From NCBI RefSeq assembly GCF_003449015.1, contig NZ_QRGD01000008.1, positions 229,119 through 293,118 of the forward strand: a DNA stretch of 64,000 nt. Reading direction: 5' to 3'. Positions 1 through 9,222 of the stretch are shown in pieces. Position 1 is the first letter of the stretch. The number at the start of each line of letters is the position of its first letter. The notes beneath the pieces were generated by a model, which did not search any database, was not told where the DNA came from, and saw only the letters and a list, made by a program, of their open reading frames with translations. Origin of the DNA: Aureibaculum luteum (GTDB taxonomy: Bacteria > Bacteroidota > Bacteroidia > Flavobacteriales > Flavobacteriaceae). Position numbers and translations under genes: made by a program.

Positions 1-377
1 GAAATGTTCATTATGAGATGTTGCTTCCAGCCTAATGATTCCAATATTCCCCCACAAGAGCACGGTACAAAGTCACTAAAATTTAAGATAACCACAATAT
101 AAGTGGTGAACATGACCATTATACTGTAGAAACTTAAAAGTCCGATGAGGCGATAACTAGGTGTTATTAATAAAATTGCAACTATCAATTCACTTATGGG
201 AACTATCCACGCCACCCAATTTGTAAATGAACTCAAAACAGGAGATTGCCCTATTTGTGCTAAGAAATTTTCAAAATCCAAAAATTTACTAATAGCCGCA
301 TATACAAATAGTATCACACACATTGAAATGAGTAATTCAATAAGTAGTTTCTTTTTTATTTGTTTTTTGATGTTCAC
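1..377 (-). CDS. MauE/DoxX-like integral membrane protein, C-terminus beyond the window
   Basis: The reverse strand is open from a GTG at 377 to the left edge, giving 125 residues without a stop. At least three hydrophobic helices are visible (about residues 11-30, 54-72 and 78-99), followed by the motif PCSCGG at residues 105-110. That motif is typical of Bacteroidota proteins related to MauE/DoxX, a four-helix membrane family linked to quinone or thiol redox chemistry, often beside secreted thioredoxin-like proteins. An in-frame stop lies 13 bases upstream of the GTG, so GTG is the only good start at the N-terminus. Substrate and role are unknown. The family assignment rests on topology and the Cys motif only. 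Confidence 0.68.
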   Translation of the reverse strand, partial: MNIKKQIKKKLLIELLISMCVILFVYAAISKFLDFENFLAQIGQSPVLSSFTNWVAWIVPISELIVAILLITPSYRLIGLLSFYSIMVMFTTYIVVILNFSDFVPCSCGGILESLGWKQHLIMNI

Positions 378-507
378 GTTGAAATTATTTTACAGGATAA
401 AATTCGGAACTATCATTTATTTTTAAGGAATGTTCACTTATTCATAAAGGATTATATGCAAAGTGAGTGAAAGTGAAAGTTTGAAGGAGTAGTTTTAGAA
501 CTTATTA

Positions 508-1467
508 TTAATGCAATCCAGACATGTTTCGAAATGCCTTTGGTGAACGTCCAAATTTCTGTTTGAAGACTTTTGAAAAATGGGGCATACTTTTAAAGCC
601 AGTTAATATAGCGATACGCTTCATTGATAAGCTTGTGTTTTCAATTAATAAACTTGCTTTCTTTAAGCGTTCATCAAGTAAAAATTTAAAAACGGTAATG
701 TTGTATAATTGCTTAAAACCATATTTTAATTTGTATTCATTCGTACCGAAATTGTGTGCCAGAATTCTTAATGATGGTAATGGTGTTTCAAGGTGTTGCA
801 AAATATAATCATGTATTTTCTGAATGATTTTTATATCTTTTTCATTTTTCAAAATATTAGGTTTTTCCTTTTTTTGAATAGTATTTCTTGATAGAATTTT
901 GGACGTTAATGATAATCCATCTTCTATAAATTGACTTTGTGTTTTAGATTGAAAACTTGTTACTAATATAAATTGATTTTTATTTTCTTTATGATATATA
1001 GACGTTATATTACAGATTGCCTCTTTTGTTAAATCTTTATCAAATTGGAAATGTAGTTTTTTCTTAATTTGATAGTAATTATTTATCAGTAATTTATCTG
1101 CAATTCGCTTCCAGTCATGTGTTGAATTATCACACAATATTTTTATAAATGATTGGCCAATAAATTCTTTTTTATCTTTAATCAAGTGATTCATAACATC
1201 ATCATTTACATAAATGATTTGGAAGTTACTGTCAAGAATAAAAATCATTTGGACAAATTGAAAAATACTCTCAGGGGAATTTAATTGGCTATAATATCGC
1301 AATGTTTGTTGAATCTCTTGAGCCATTAAATTAACCAAGACCACTAGAGCCTCAATTTCATCATCAATATCATTCCTCTCAATCTGAAACGAGAACCTGC
1401 CTTCTGACATTTCCAATAGCATTTTATAGATATTGTTTATTCTTATTTTATCAAAGGTGTTTAACAT
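508..1467 (-). CDS. PAS-domain AraC-family transcriptional regulator
   Basis: A 319-residue cytoplasmic regulator. The first 60 residues are helical. Residues about 70-175 look like a PAS sensor fold (IYVNDDVMNHLI, then IGQSF). Residues about 216-316 form a typical AraC double helix-turn-helix with the signature GFKSMPHFSKVFKQKFGRSP near the end. It probably senses a small molecule or redox state through PAS and controls nearby genes. It is transcribed away from the oxoamine-synthase fusion at 2111, with the STAS-like gene 30 bases upstream on the same strand, so 1498-1872 and this gene may be one operon. The target genes are not shown by the sequence. Confidence 0.85.
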   Translation of the reverse strand: MLNTFDKIRINNIYKMLLEMSEGRFSFQIERNDIDDEIEALVVLVNLMAQEIQQTLRYYSQLNSPESIFQFVQMIFILDSNFQIIYVNDDVMNHLIKDKKEFIGQSFIKILCDNSTHDWKRIADKLLINNYYQIKKKLHFQFDKDLTKEAICNITSIYHKENKNQFILVTSFQSKTQSQFIEDGLSLTSKILSRNTIQKKEKPNILKNEKDIKIIQKIHDYILQHLETPLPSLRILAHNFGTNEYKLKYGFKQLYNITVFKFLLDERLKKASLLIENTSLSMKRIAILTGFKSMPHFSKVFKQKFGRSPKAFRNMSGLH

Positions 1468-1497
1468 GGCGTTATGTCTATACTAACATTCATTGTT

Positions 1498-1872
1498 TTA
1501 CAAAAAATTATTTAAAAACTCAATGGCTTCATGATAGTTTTTGAATAATTTTGAAGGTACCAACGGTTTATTTTTGTTTAAATAGAATTTTGACATTACT
1601 TCAGCTATATACCTGTCATCGTAAATAGCAACGGCTTTTGCCAATACAGACCCGTTTTTGGCTAAATAATCTCGAGCGGATTTTTCCCAGCTCATTACAT
1701 TTCTTATATCACAAAATACAGGATAGGAAACCTCTTGTTGAAATTGTAAGCGGTCCCTAACAATTGATTGGGCAGTTGCTAAATCAAGTAACTTAATCTC
1801 TTTATAGGTGCAATGTAGGATTTCATTTTTAATCCAAAAATTAGCATGCTCTGTATGATTAATATCATTCAT
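1498..1872 (-). CDS. small STAS/SpoIIAA-like protein of unknown function
   Basis: A 124-residue soluble protein without signal peptide or membrane segment. Alternating strands and helices and the segment VFCDIRNVMSWEKSARDYL resemble the compact STAS-like fold of SpoIIAA-type proteins found in many Flavobacteriia, often beside signalling genes. It lies 30 bases upstream of the PAS-AraC gene on the same strand and is likely cotranscribed with it, which suggests a modulator or partner role. The 238 bp between it and the divergent fusion gene at 2111 probably holds both promoters. No catalytic motif is seen. The fold is inferred from pattern, not from a search. Confidence 0.55.
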   Translation of the reverse strand: MNDINHTEHANFWIKNEILHCTYKEIKLLDLATAQSIVRDRLQFQQEVSYPVFCDIRNVMSWEKSARDYLAKNGSVLAKAVAIYDDRYIAEVMSKFYLNKNKPLVPSKLFKNYHEAIEFLNNFL

Positions 1873-2110
1873 TTTAGCGACATTTAGATACCTAAGTTAG
1901 AACAATTATTTTATTTTGCTGGTTTTTGTAACCATTTGGGCAAACTAAAGGACTTAATTTTTAGAAATAGCTAATGCTTATTGTCTAAAAAGGATTTTGT
2001 TTTAATTCTAAGGGATTAAAGCAGGTATATTAGTGAAATGACTTTTCTATTCTTAACAAATTTAGATAGCTTGGTGTAAAATAAATATCAACACTTAAAT
2101 TTTATACCTA

Positions 2111-4531
2111 ATGGCTAAGATTAATCATAACAACTTTTTGGATACCGTAAATGAAGTTATTGGCAATGCTAAAAAGCAACAGATTGTACATTTATATGCA
2201 GAAGATAAAAACTTTGAGAAAGGAATAATTACAGTTAAAGGGAGTAAATTATTTCATTTTGGAACGACGAGCTATCTAGGCTTGGATCATGATGAAAGGT
2301 TAAAGCAGGCCGCCATAAAGGCCATTAATAATTACGGTACTCAATTTCCTCTATCTAAAACCTATATTTCTCATCCTTTATATGCAGAACTGGAATCTAA
2401 AATTCAGGAATTATATGGTATTCCTGCAATAATTACAAAGAACAGTACTTTAGGTCATATGGCAGTTATACCATCTGCAGTAAATGATAAAGATGCGGTC
2501 ATTTTAGACCATCAGGTGCATTGGAGTGTACAAAATGCAGCCCAAATGTTAAGGTTAAGAGGTGTTTCAGTACAAATGATCCGTCATAATAATATGGATA
2601 TGCTAGAATCACGAATCAAAAGTTTGTATAATTCTTCTGAACGAATTTGGTATATGGCTGATGGTGTGTATTCTATGTTTGGTGATTTTGCTCCTTTAGA
2701 AGCGTTAAAATACTTATCTAAAAAATATCCAAAACTTCATTTGTATTTTGATGACGTTCATGGTATGAGTTGGTGTGGACAAAATGGAATGGGTTATGTA
2801 ATGAGCGTTTATAAGGATTTACCAGAAAATTGTCTTCTTTTGGCAACGCTGAGTAAGTCCTTTGGAGCTAGCGGGGGAGTTTTAATTTGTAAGAATAATA
2901 AACTTAGAAATAAAATAAAGAACTTTGGAGGACCACTAACTTTTTCAGCACAATTAGAACCTGCATCTGTAGCCGCAGCTATTGCTTCCGCGAATATTCA
3001 TCTTTCTCAAGAAATTTATGAACTTCAGGAAGATCTTCAACTTAGAACACAACATTTTAGTTCATTATTGTCCAAAACAGACTTGCCAGTGATTCATAAC
3101 AACACAAGTCCTGTTTTTTATATAGGAACTGGATTGCCGATAACTGGTTATAATTTTGTCAAACGACTATTCAAGGAAGGCTTTTTTGTCAATTTGGGGC
3201 TTTTTCCAGCAGTACCCGTTACCAATACTGGCGTTAGAATTACGATTTCAAGAAACAACCAATTGAAGGAGATAAGTGAATTGGTAAAAGTAATGAATTA
3301 TCATTTTCCAAAGGCAATGGAAGATACTAACACTACAACTACTAATATCAGAAAATTATTTCGATTGAAAAGTGAAAGAACAACTATAGAAACTATCAAC
3401 ACTGGAAGTTTGATGCTGATATACGAAACAAGTATTCAAAAGCTTGATAAGTCTATTTGGAACAGACTCATGGGACAAAGAAGTGTGTTTGATTGGTTGG
3501 GAATGGAATTTTTAGAAAGAACATTTAGCAACAATAACGAAAAGGAACACAATTGGGAGTTTCATTATATTTTAGTTACAGATGATGATAACAAACCTAT
3601 ACTTGCAACATTTTTTACCAGAGCACTTTGGAAAGAGGATATGCTAGCACCCGAATCGGTATCTATTCAGGTAGAAGAAAAACGAAAGAATAATGACTAT
3701 TACATGTCTAATTATGTACTTAGTATGGGGTCATTATTAACAGAAGGAAAGCACTTTTATTTAGATAGCACAAGCTTATACGCTAAAGAAGCAGTTTTAT
3801 TAATGTTAAAAAAGATACATATAATTGATAATGTAAAATCTTCAGAAATGATCGTGCTAAGGGATTTCTTCGAAAAAGATGAAAAACTTACAGATCTGTT
3901 TCACGAGCAAGGTTTCGTTAAAATTAAAATGCCAGATGCGGCTTATATTAATAATATTCAATGGAATTCGGAAGCTGAATATCTAAATTCATTGTCCAAT
4001 CGATCTAAACGTCATTTTAAAAATGATATTAAAAAGTTTGAAGGTTATTTTGATATAAAGTGGCAGAATACCTGCAAAAAGGAAACAGTAGGGATCATCT
4101 ATCAGCTTTATTTAAATGTAAAGCATAACAACTTAGGACTAAATACATTTGCATATCCCCAAAGTTTATTTACGAATATGAACGAAGATAAGAACTGGGA
4201 GTTCTTACTATTATACTTTAAAAGTAACACTTCTCATTCTAGTGAAACTCCAGTTGGTATGATGTGTTGTTATAAAAATGATGATCATACGTTTGTTCCA
4301 GTTGTGGTAGGTATGGACTATGAATTAAGTCGAACTTATAATATATACAGACAACTATTATATCAAACTATTAAAAGAGCCTGGGAAAGTAAGTTTAAAA
4401 CTATAGACTTTGGCCTGACAGCAGCTTTCGAAAAAAGAAAAGTAGGTGCCACTATATTTTCGAATCACGCATTTGTGCAAGCAAAGGATAATTATTTTAT
4501 GGAATATATGACTACGTTGCAACAAAGGTAA
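2111..4531 (+). CDS. alpha-oxoamine synthase-type PLP enzyme fused to a GNAT/FemAB-like acyltransferase
   Basis: An 806-residue fusion. Residues about 40-405 match the AONS/serine palmitoyltransferase branch of fold-type I PLP enzymes: FDDVHG (Asp214, cofactor N1 contact) and LSKSFGASGG with the presumed Schiff-base Lys249. Such enzymes condense an amino acid with an acyl thioester. Residues about 420-806 form an acyltransferase-like half resembling GNAT/FemAB proteins (RSKRHFKNDIKKF, TIDFGLTAAFEKRKVGA). The two halves may make and then acylate one product. The gene stands alone, divergent from the PAS-AraC pair. Its substrate cannot be read from the sequence; lipid or amino-ketone products are both possible. 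Confidence 0.82.
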   Translation: MAKINHNNFLDTVNEVIGNAKKQQIVHLYAEDKNFEKGIITVKGSKLFHFGTTSYLGLDHDERLKQAAIKAINNYGTQFPLSKTYISHPLYAELESKIQELYGIPAIITKNSTLGHMAVIPSAVNDKDAVILDHQVHWSVQNAAQMLRLRGVSVQMIRHNNMDMLESRIKSLYNSSERIWYMADGVYSMFGDFAPLEALKYLSKKYPKLHLYFDDVHGMSWCGQNGMGYVMSVYKDLPENCLLLATLSKSFGASGGVLICKNNKLRNKIKNFGGPLTFSAQLEPASVAAAIASANIHLSQEIYELQEDLQLRTQHFSSLLSKTDLPVIHNNTSPVFYIGTGLPITGYNFVKRLFKEGFFVNLGLFPAVPVTNTGVRITISRNNQLKEISELVKVMNYHFPKAMEDTNTTTTNIRKLFRLKSERTTIETINTGSLMLIYETSIQKLDKSIWNRLMGQRSVFDWLGMEFLERTFSNNNEKEHNWEFHYILVTDDDNKPILATFFTRALWKEDMLAPESVSIQVEEKRKNNDYYMSNYVLSMGSLLTEGKHFYLDSTSLYAKEAVLLMLKKIHIIDNVKSSEMIVLRDFFEKDEKLTDLFHEQGFVKIKMPDAAYINNIQWNSEAEYLNSLSNRSKRHFKNDIKKFEGYFDIKWQNTCKKETVGIIYQLYLNVKHNNLGLNTFAYPQSLFTNMNEDKNWEFLLLYFKSNTSHSSETPVGMMCCYKNDDHTFVPVVVGMDYELSRTYNIYRQLLYQTIKRAWESKFKTIDFGLTAAFEKRKVGATIFSNHAFVQAKDNYFMEYMTTLQQR

Positions 4532-4611
4532 CCACCTTTAAACGAATACTTTTATTTAGAATATTAGAGTATTTAACACTAAAATTTTAGATTCTTAATC
4601 TATATTAAATT

Positions 4612-5454
4612 GTGAATGAAAAAGAATATATAACTATTGTCAATAATTTCAAACAATATATGAAAGTTATTGAGCAAGTAGAATTTATGGATTTTAATTA
4701 TATCCATAAAGCAATAGTTCTATGTAGAAAAACACTATCCAAGCTTAAAAAATATACTGTTTTGTACGAATTTGATAGTATGGAGGAGGAAATAGTTTTT
4801 TTTAAGAATTATAAAAATCTTGTATTAAAAAACCTTATTTATTATTCAGAATTGAGGCGAATACAATCGCAGTTTCCAGAATTATCCATTAATTCACAAA
4901 GAGATTATATTCTAAGACAGGAGCACAAAATTAAGAAATTCTTCAAAAAACACGATTCTTTGGTACAATATATCAATTTAGAATTGACAAATCTTGATGA
5001 ACTTTTCTTCACAATTAAACCCATTAAAGAATCATATAGTTGTGAACTGCAACCTGGTTATACCGATACAAGTTTCTATACACATCATGATTTCTTGATT
5101 GCCAAAATAAAAGCTTACGACCAACTTCTAGAGTATTTAAAGTCAAAATTTAAAAGCATAGATGATTTTATGCGTTACGGTAAACCGATGCACCATAATA
5201 AAACTTTACATTGGACAGGAACCAAAACCCAGTTGACAGAATTAATTTATGCGTTACATGCCGCGAAGACAATAAACAATGGAAAAACGGATATTGTTGA
5301 AATTCAGCGAGAACTTGAATCCATTTTTAATATCAAGTTGAATGACATCTATAAAATATATTCTGAAATTAAGAATCGGCAGAAATCAAGAACAAAATTT
5401 TTGGAAGAGATGATAGAAGGACTTATGAGTGAGATCAATAAATCATACCGCTAA
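4612..5454 (+). CDS. rteC: RteC-domain regulator of a conjugative element
   Basis: A 280-residue protein from a GTG start, resembling RteC, which in the Bacteroides element CTnDOT activates excision genes. Landmarks are the N-terminal helical half, the central GYTDTSFYTHHDFLIAK segment, and the C-terminal HWTGTKTQLTELIYAL block followed by a winged-helix-like region, all usual in RteC-domain proteins. It precedes an excisionase-like HTH gene and replication-type genes in the same direction, the common gene order at the end of Flavobacteriia mobile elements. No sensor kinase (RteA) or integrase is near, so the element looks incomplete. Confidence 0.8.
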   Translation: MNEKEYITIVNNFKQYMKVIEQVEFMDFNYIHKAIVLCRKTLSKLKKYTVLYEFDSMEEEIVFFKNYKNLVLKNLIYYSELRRIQSQFPELSINSQRDYILRQEHKIKKFFKKHDSLVQYINLELTNLDELFFTIKPIKESYSCELQPGYTDTSFYTHHDFLIAKIKAYDQLLEYLKSKFKSIDDFMRYGKPMHHNKTLHWTGTKTQLTELIYALHAAKTINNGKTDIVEIQRELESIFNIKLNDIYKIYSEIKNRQKSRTKFLEEMIEGLMSEINKSYR

Positions 5455-5731
5455 ATAAACCTAAATTTAATGTTACTACTTGGTTTTTAACTTGATGCTA
5501 TCATGAATAAACATAAAATTTATGATTTATATGTTAAAAAAAGACCAGACCTACGGTGGTGGTGTAAAAAAAAAATAACAAATCTTATCAAATTTGTAGA
5601 ACGAAAGTCAAATCGAAGATTCACGAATAGCTATTTATTTAAATAGTAAAGTTTGTGAGCTAAATCAGAGCAAAGTCGTCATTTAAAAAATGAAAACCGA
5701 TGGCGGCTTTGTTTTAAAAACCTTTATACAT

Positions 5732-6010
5732 ATGGCAGCAACAATTATTACAACAGAAGATCTCCTAGAATTCAAAATGGAATTGCTAGATGAATTTAAG
5801 AGACTATTGCAAAATCAATCGGGGCAAGTCACAAAGAAGTGGCTCAAATCACAAGAGGTTAGAGAGTACCTAGGCATTTCTCCAGGTACTTTACAAAATC
5901 TAAGAATCAATGGAACTTTACCTTATACCAAAATAGGAGGGGTGTTGTACTATGATTACGAAGAAATCTGCAAAGTCTTAGAACGAAACAGGATTCATAA
6001 TAAATTCTAG
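5732..6010 (+). CDS. excisionase-like helix-turn-helix protein
   Basis: A small MerR/Xis-type DNA-binding protein. From the ATG at 5732 it has 92 residues: a helical lead (ITTEDLLEFKMELLDEFKRLL) and a winged HTH with EVREYLGISPGTLQNLR and PYTKIGGVLYYDYEEI. An upstream in-frame ATG at 5690 would add 14 residues that do not look conserved, so the shorter form is preferred. The upstream 277 bp contain a G-U-tolerant inverted repeat (5672-5681 with 5701-5710), which could be a regulatory hairpin or terminator. Such genes usually sit beside rteC and steer excision of Bacteroidota integrative elements. Confidence 0.75.
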   Translation: MAATIITTEDLLEFKMELLDEFKRLLQNQSGQVTKKWLKSQEVREYLGISPGTLQNLRINGTLPYTKIGGVLYYDYEEICKVLERNRIHNKF

Positions 6011-6016
6011 TCTATT

Positions 6017-6547
6017 TTGAAAAATATTAATTATATCAAACACCTCAATGGTGTTCTAGAATTGTTTTCAAAAGACAATCGTTTAAATCCAAGCCATATT
6101 AGTTTGTATATGGCTTTGTTTCAGATTTGGAATAGTTATCATTTTAAATCCACTTTTTATATCAATCGTGCAGAGGTAATGGATTTATCTAAATTGGGCT
6201 CAAAATCAACTTATCATCGTTCTATTAAACAACTTAGTTATTGGAATTATATTTTATATGAGCCTTCTCATAATCCTTTTAGAGGGAGTAAAATTAGCAT
6301 GTTCAATTTTGGGACAAGCAATGAACAAGCTGTAGACCATTACCATACCAATATCGAGACTAGCTATGAACAAGTGGTGGTACCTAAAGATAAACATATC
6401 AAAACAGGAATAAACAATACAAACATATCAAAACAAAAAATTAATAATAAAAATAGTTTTAAGAAAAAAGGAAAACAGAAAGCAACTGTCCCATTTCAAG
6501 ACAACTTAAAGACGAGTACCAATAAAAGTTACGATGAACCCTTATGA
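6017..6547 (+). CDS. replication- or regulation-type protein of the mobile element
   Basis: A 176-residue protein from a TTG start, 6 bases after the excisionase-like gene. The first 105 residues look like a winged helix (HISLYMALFQIWN, RAEVMDLSKLGSKSTYHRSIKQL), the pattern of small replication-initiation or transcriptional proteins carried by Flavobacteriia elements. The C-terminal 60 residues are Lys/Asn/Thr-rich and disordered. It overlaps the DnaC-like ATPase gene by 4 bases (ATGA), so the two are translationally coupled, suggesting a helicase-loading partnership. The exact function is inferred from that pairing. Confidence 0.55.
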   Translation: MKNINYIKHLNGVLELFSKDNRLNPSHISLYMALFQIWNSYHFKSTFYINRAEVMDLSKLGSKSTYHRSIKQLSYWNYILYEPSHNPFRGSKISMFNFGTSNEQAVDHYHTNIETSYEQVVVPKDKHIKTGINNTNISKQKINNKNSFKKKGKQKATVPFQDNLKTSTNKSYDEPL

Positions 6548-7206
6548 AAAATAAAAATCCACATATTATTATTGAGGGAAGTATGCAATACTCACTGGGT
6601 GAATTAAAAAACAATCAGATTTTATACAATTTTGATAAAATATTGATTTACCTCAATGTAAAAGGAAAGTTGCTTTTTGGAAACAAGTTTAAAATTTATG
6701 ATGAAGATTATGAGGTCGTTTTTAAACTATGTAATTATTTTATTAAAGAAGCGGAGAATTGTAAAAAACTTAATATTGACATGGGCAAGGGGCTGTTGTT
6801 AATAGGGCCAGTAGGGTGTGGTAAAACTAGTTTACTGAAACTGTTGCAATATATCACTCCGCTCAAAAGACATTACAAAGTAATTCCTGCTAGAAATATA
6901 GTGTTTGCATTTAATCATACAGGTTATAGCACTATTGAGCATTTTGGCAACAATAATTCATACTGTTTCGATGATTTGGGGGTAGAACCTTCAGGACGAT
7001 ATTTCGGAACTGACTGCAACGTTTTAGGAGAAATTCTTCTTTCTCGTTATGATTCATTTTTAAATCATAAGATGATAACACATGCAAGTACCAATCTTAA
7101 TGCCCAAGAGTTAGAAGAAAAGTATGGAAATCGGGTGAGATCGAGAATGCGTCAGTTATTTAATTTGATAGCTTTTGATAAAGAGAGTGTTGATAAGAGA
7201 AAATAA
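6544..7206 (+). CDS. DnaC/IstB-like AAA ATPase
   Basis: A 220-residue AAA+ ATPase with Walker A GPVGCGKTS (Lys94), a Walker B-like CFDDLG near residue 142, a sensor segment THASTNLNAQELEEKYG, and an arginine-rich tail NRVRSRMRQLFN that would act as arginine finger. This is the family of helicase loaders (DnaC) and IstB-type proteins. Within this element it most likely helps load a replicative helicase together with the coupled upstream protein. A decayed second copy of its C-terminal end lies at 8879-9007. Confidence 0.8.
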   Translation: MKNKNPHIIIEGSMQYSLGELKNNQILYNFDKILIYLNVKGKLLFGNKFKIYDEDYEVVFKLCNYFIKEAENCKKLNIDMGKGLLLIGPVGCGKTSLLKLLQYITPLKRHYKVIPARNIVFAFNHTGYSTIEHFGNNNSYCFDDLGVEPSGRYFGTDCNVLGEILLSRYDSFLNHKMITHASTNLNAQELEEKYGNRVRSRMRQLFNLIAFDKESVDKRK

Positions 7207-7241
7207 TATATACAAATGTTCGTTATTTCAATCAGATAAAA

Positions 7242-7249
7242 TATATTTG
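7242..7249 (+). promoter_or_regulatory. probable Bacteroidota -7 promoter box of hipB
   Basis: TATATTTG matches the Bacteroidota -7 consensus TAnnTTTG and lies 28 bases upstream of the hipB start codon, a normal distance for an mRNA start. No clear -33 TTTG was found at the usual spacing (TTCG is near 7219), so this is tentative. Confidence 0.35.
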
Positions 7250-7276
7250 TGTATAATAACAATCATTTAATTTATT

Positions 7277-7564
7277 ATGAGCAATAAAAAACAAATCATA
7301 TTTCCTAAATATAAAGAGATTCTTAATCAAATGGGAGAGAATATAAAGTTGGCAAGAAAGAGAAGGAAATTAACAACAATTCAAGTTTCAGAGAGGGCGG
7401 ACATCGCTAGGAGTACATTATACCAAATTGAGAAAGGAAACCCAAGTGTTGCTATTGGTGCATATTTTAATGTATTTCGAACATTGGGACTACAAGATGA
7501 TTTTTTAAAGTTGGCAGCTGATGACGAATTTGGAAGAAAATTGCAAGATTTAGAATTATTGTAA
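7277..7564 (+). CDS. hipB: HipB-like XRE antitoxin/repressor
   Basis: A 95-residue XRE protein with a helix-turn-helix at about residues 18-75 (IKLARKRRKLTTIQVSERA, then ARSTLYQIEKGNPSVAIG). In HipBA systems HipB binds the operon promoter and neutralises the HipA Ser/Thr kinase. It sits directly upstream of a hipA-like gene on the same strand. Because that hipA carries two disabling lesions, this antitoxin may persist as an orphan repressor. The reading frame is intact. Confidence 0.85.
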   Translation: MSNKKQIIFPKYKEILNQMGENIKLARKRRKLTTIQVSERADIARSTLYQIEKGNPSVAIGAYFNVFRTLGLQDDFLKLAADDEFGRKLQDLELL

Positions 7565-7574
7565 TTTAGAACAA

Positions 7575-8812
7575 ATGGCACAAATTAGTTTGACATATAT
7601 GTATTTGCACATTGGCAACCTATGGTTGAGCCCGAAATTATGGGTATACTATCGGCTCATTTTTCCAAAGGCAAAAAAGCTTTTAGTTTTGAGTATGGCA
7701 AACAATGGCTAAAGTCAAAGAACAGAATGTTGATAGATCCTGATATTCAATTTTTCTCAGGATCACAATACTCTAATAATAAATAAAATTTTGGCATTTT
7801 TCTAGATAGTATGCCCGATACTTGGGGAAAAACATTGATGAGGCGACGAGTAGCTCAAGAAAAGAAAGAAAAACCAAGAACACTTTATGAAATAGATTTT
7901 TTATTAGGAGTCTATGATGTGAGTAGGATGAGAGCGTTACGATTTAAAACAGATTTAAATGGTTCCTTTCTTGATAAAGATGATCATAGTCCTACACCAC
8001 CTTGGTCGTCTATTAGAGAATTACAAGCTGCAGCTGACGCCTTTGAAAATGATAATAATAATGAAATTAAAAAATGTTTGGCTATTTTGATTGCACCAGG
8101 CTCATCTCTTGGTGGTGCTAGGCCAAAAGCGAATATTCTTGATGATGATAAAAACCTTTGGATAGCTAAATTTCCTTCTAAGAACGACACTATTGATAAG
8201 GCGGCCTGGGAATATCTAGCATATCAATTGGCAATCGATGCAGGAATTACAATGTCATTATCTAAAATTGAAAAGGTATCTGTAAAGTATCGTACTTTTT
8301 TCACAAAGCGTTTTGATCGTCATAGAGGTGGACGAATTCATTTTGCATCAGCTATTACCATGACCGGAAATACAGAAGATACAATTAGAGATAAGACTTC
8401 AAGTTATCTTGAAATTGCAGAATTTATTCAAAATTATGGTGTCAATATTGATATTAACTTAGCCCAACTTTGGTGGCGTATAGTTTTTAATATTGCTATT
8501 TCAAATACAGATGATCATTTAAGAAATCATGGTTTTATCTTAACTGATAAAGGGTGGGTTTTATCACCTGCATATGACATAAACCCATCTATAGATAAAG
8601 ATGGTCTCGCACTTAATATAGATATGGATAATAATGCGTTAGATTTTGATTTAGTAAAAAGTGAAGGGGAGTACTTCCGATTAGATAAGGCTCAAAGGGA
8701 TGAAATCATTAGTGAAGTTTTAAATGCGGTTAGTAATTGGACAAATGTGGCTATTAAAATAGGTATTTCAACTAAAGAAATTGAATTAATGGAATCGGCA
8801 TTTAAATTTTAA
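7575..8812 (+). pseudogene. hipA: hipA-like Ser/Thr kinase toxin, broken by a frameshift and a stop
   Basis: HipA homology runs through this whole stretch but not in one frame. A start ATG at 7575 encodes MAQI, then the frame must shift near 7585-7590 to continue as IYVFAHWQPMVEPEIMGIL, the usual HipA N-terminus. That frame meets an in-frame TAA at 7784-7786, after which NFGIFLDSMPDTWG continues at once. The remaining 333 codons (from ATG 7811) retain GGARPKANI, ISNTDDHLRNHGF (catalytic Asp region) and SPAYDINPS, typical of the HipA kinase core. A product from 7811 would lack the N-terminal subdomain. Sequencing error cannot be excluded, but two separate lesions favour a true pseudogene. Confidence 0.8.
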
Positions 8813-8878
8813 GAAGTAATATTTTAGTTTAAATATAATCCAATACGATTTTTGGATTTCACATACTACAATTACTCA

Positions 8879-9007
8879 ACCCACCACTAATTTGGTTTAA
8901 ATGCTCAAGAACTGGAATAATGGTGTGGAAATCGAGTGCGATCAAGAATGCGTCTGTTGTTTGATTTAGTTCCATTTGATAAGGGAAGTAGAGATAGACG
9001 TCGATAA
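8879..9007 (+). pseudogene. remnant of a second DnaC-like ATPase C-terminus
   Basis: In the frame starting at 8879 the translation includes LNAQELE and GNRVRSRMRLLFDLVPFDKG and ends in arginines and TAA at 9005-9007. It aligns end to end with the last 43 codons of the ATPase at 6544-7206, with two in-frame stops (8888 and 8918). This is a decayed paralogous tail, left by duplication or by insertion and deletion of a related element. The rest of 8813-9222 shows no gene, only a degenerate AAAGTTTAAATAAA site near 9018 and the repeat at 9059. Confidence 0.75.
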
Positions 9008-9058
9008 TTCATTATTAAAGTTTAAATAAATGATTGATTAAAGTAGTTCCTGGAGAAT

Positions 9059-9103
9059 AGATTTGAGTTAAGGAGTAACCGACTTAGTAAGAATTTTACG
9101 AAC
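9059..9103. repeat. toxin-antitoxin upstream flank repeat, copy 1
   Basis: This segment matches 14605-14650 with few differences (shared blocks GATTTGAG, AAGGAGTA, GACTTAGT, GAATTT and CGAAC). Each copy lies 60-130 bases upstream of a different toxin-antitoxin pair. Confidence 0.7.
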
Positions 9104-9222
9104 ATTAATAAGATAATTAACAAGTGAAGCAGATCTACTCTAACATTTAAAATCTTCAATTATAATAAAATATTTTGAAGTTACGTTATTTATACGTATA
9201 TTGTACGAAATTATTATAAATT

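Noticed and set aside
196..426. Plus-strand ORF of 76 residues
   Set aside because: It is opposite the MauE/DoxX-like gene, which has membrane-protein pattern and the PCSCGG motif; the plus-strand ORF has no coherent features.
524..808. Plus-strand ORF opposite the AraC gene
   Set aside because: Shadow of a clear AraC helix-turn-helix on the other strand.
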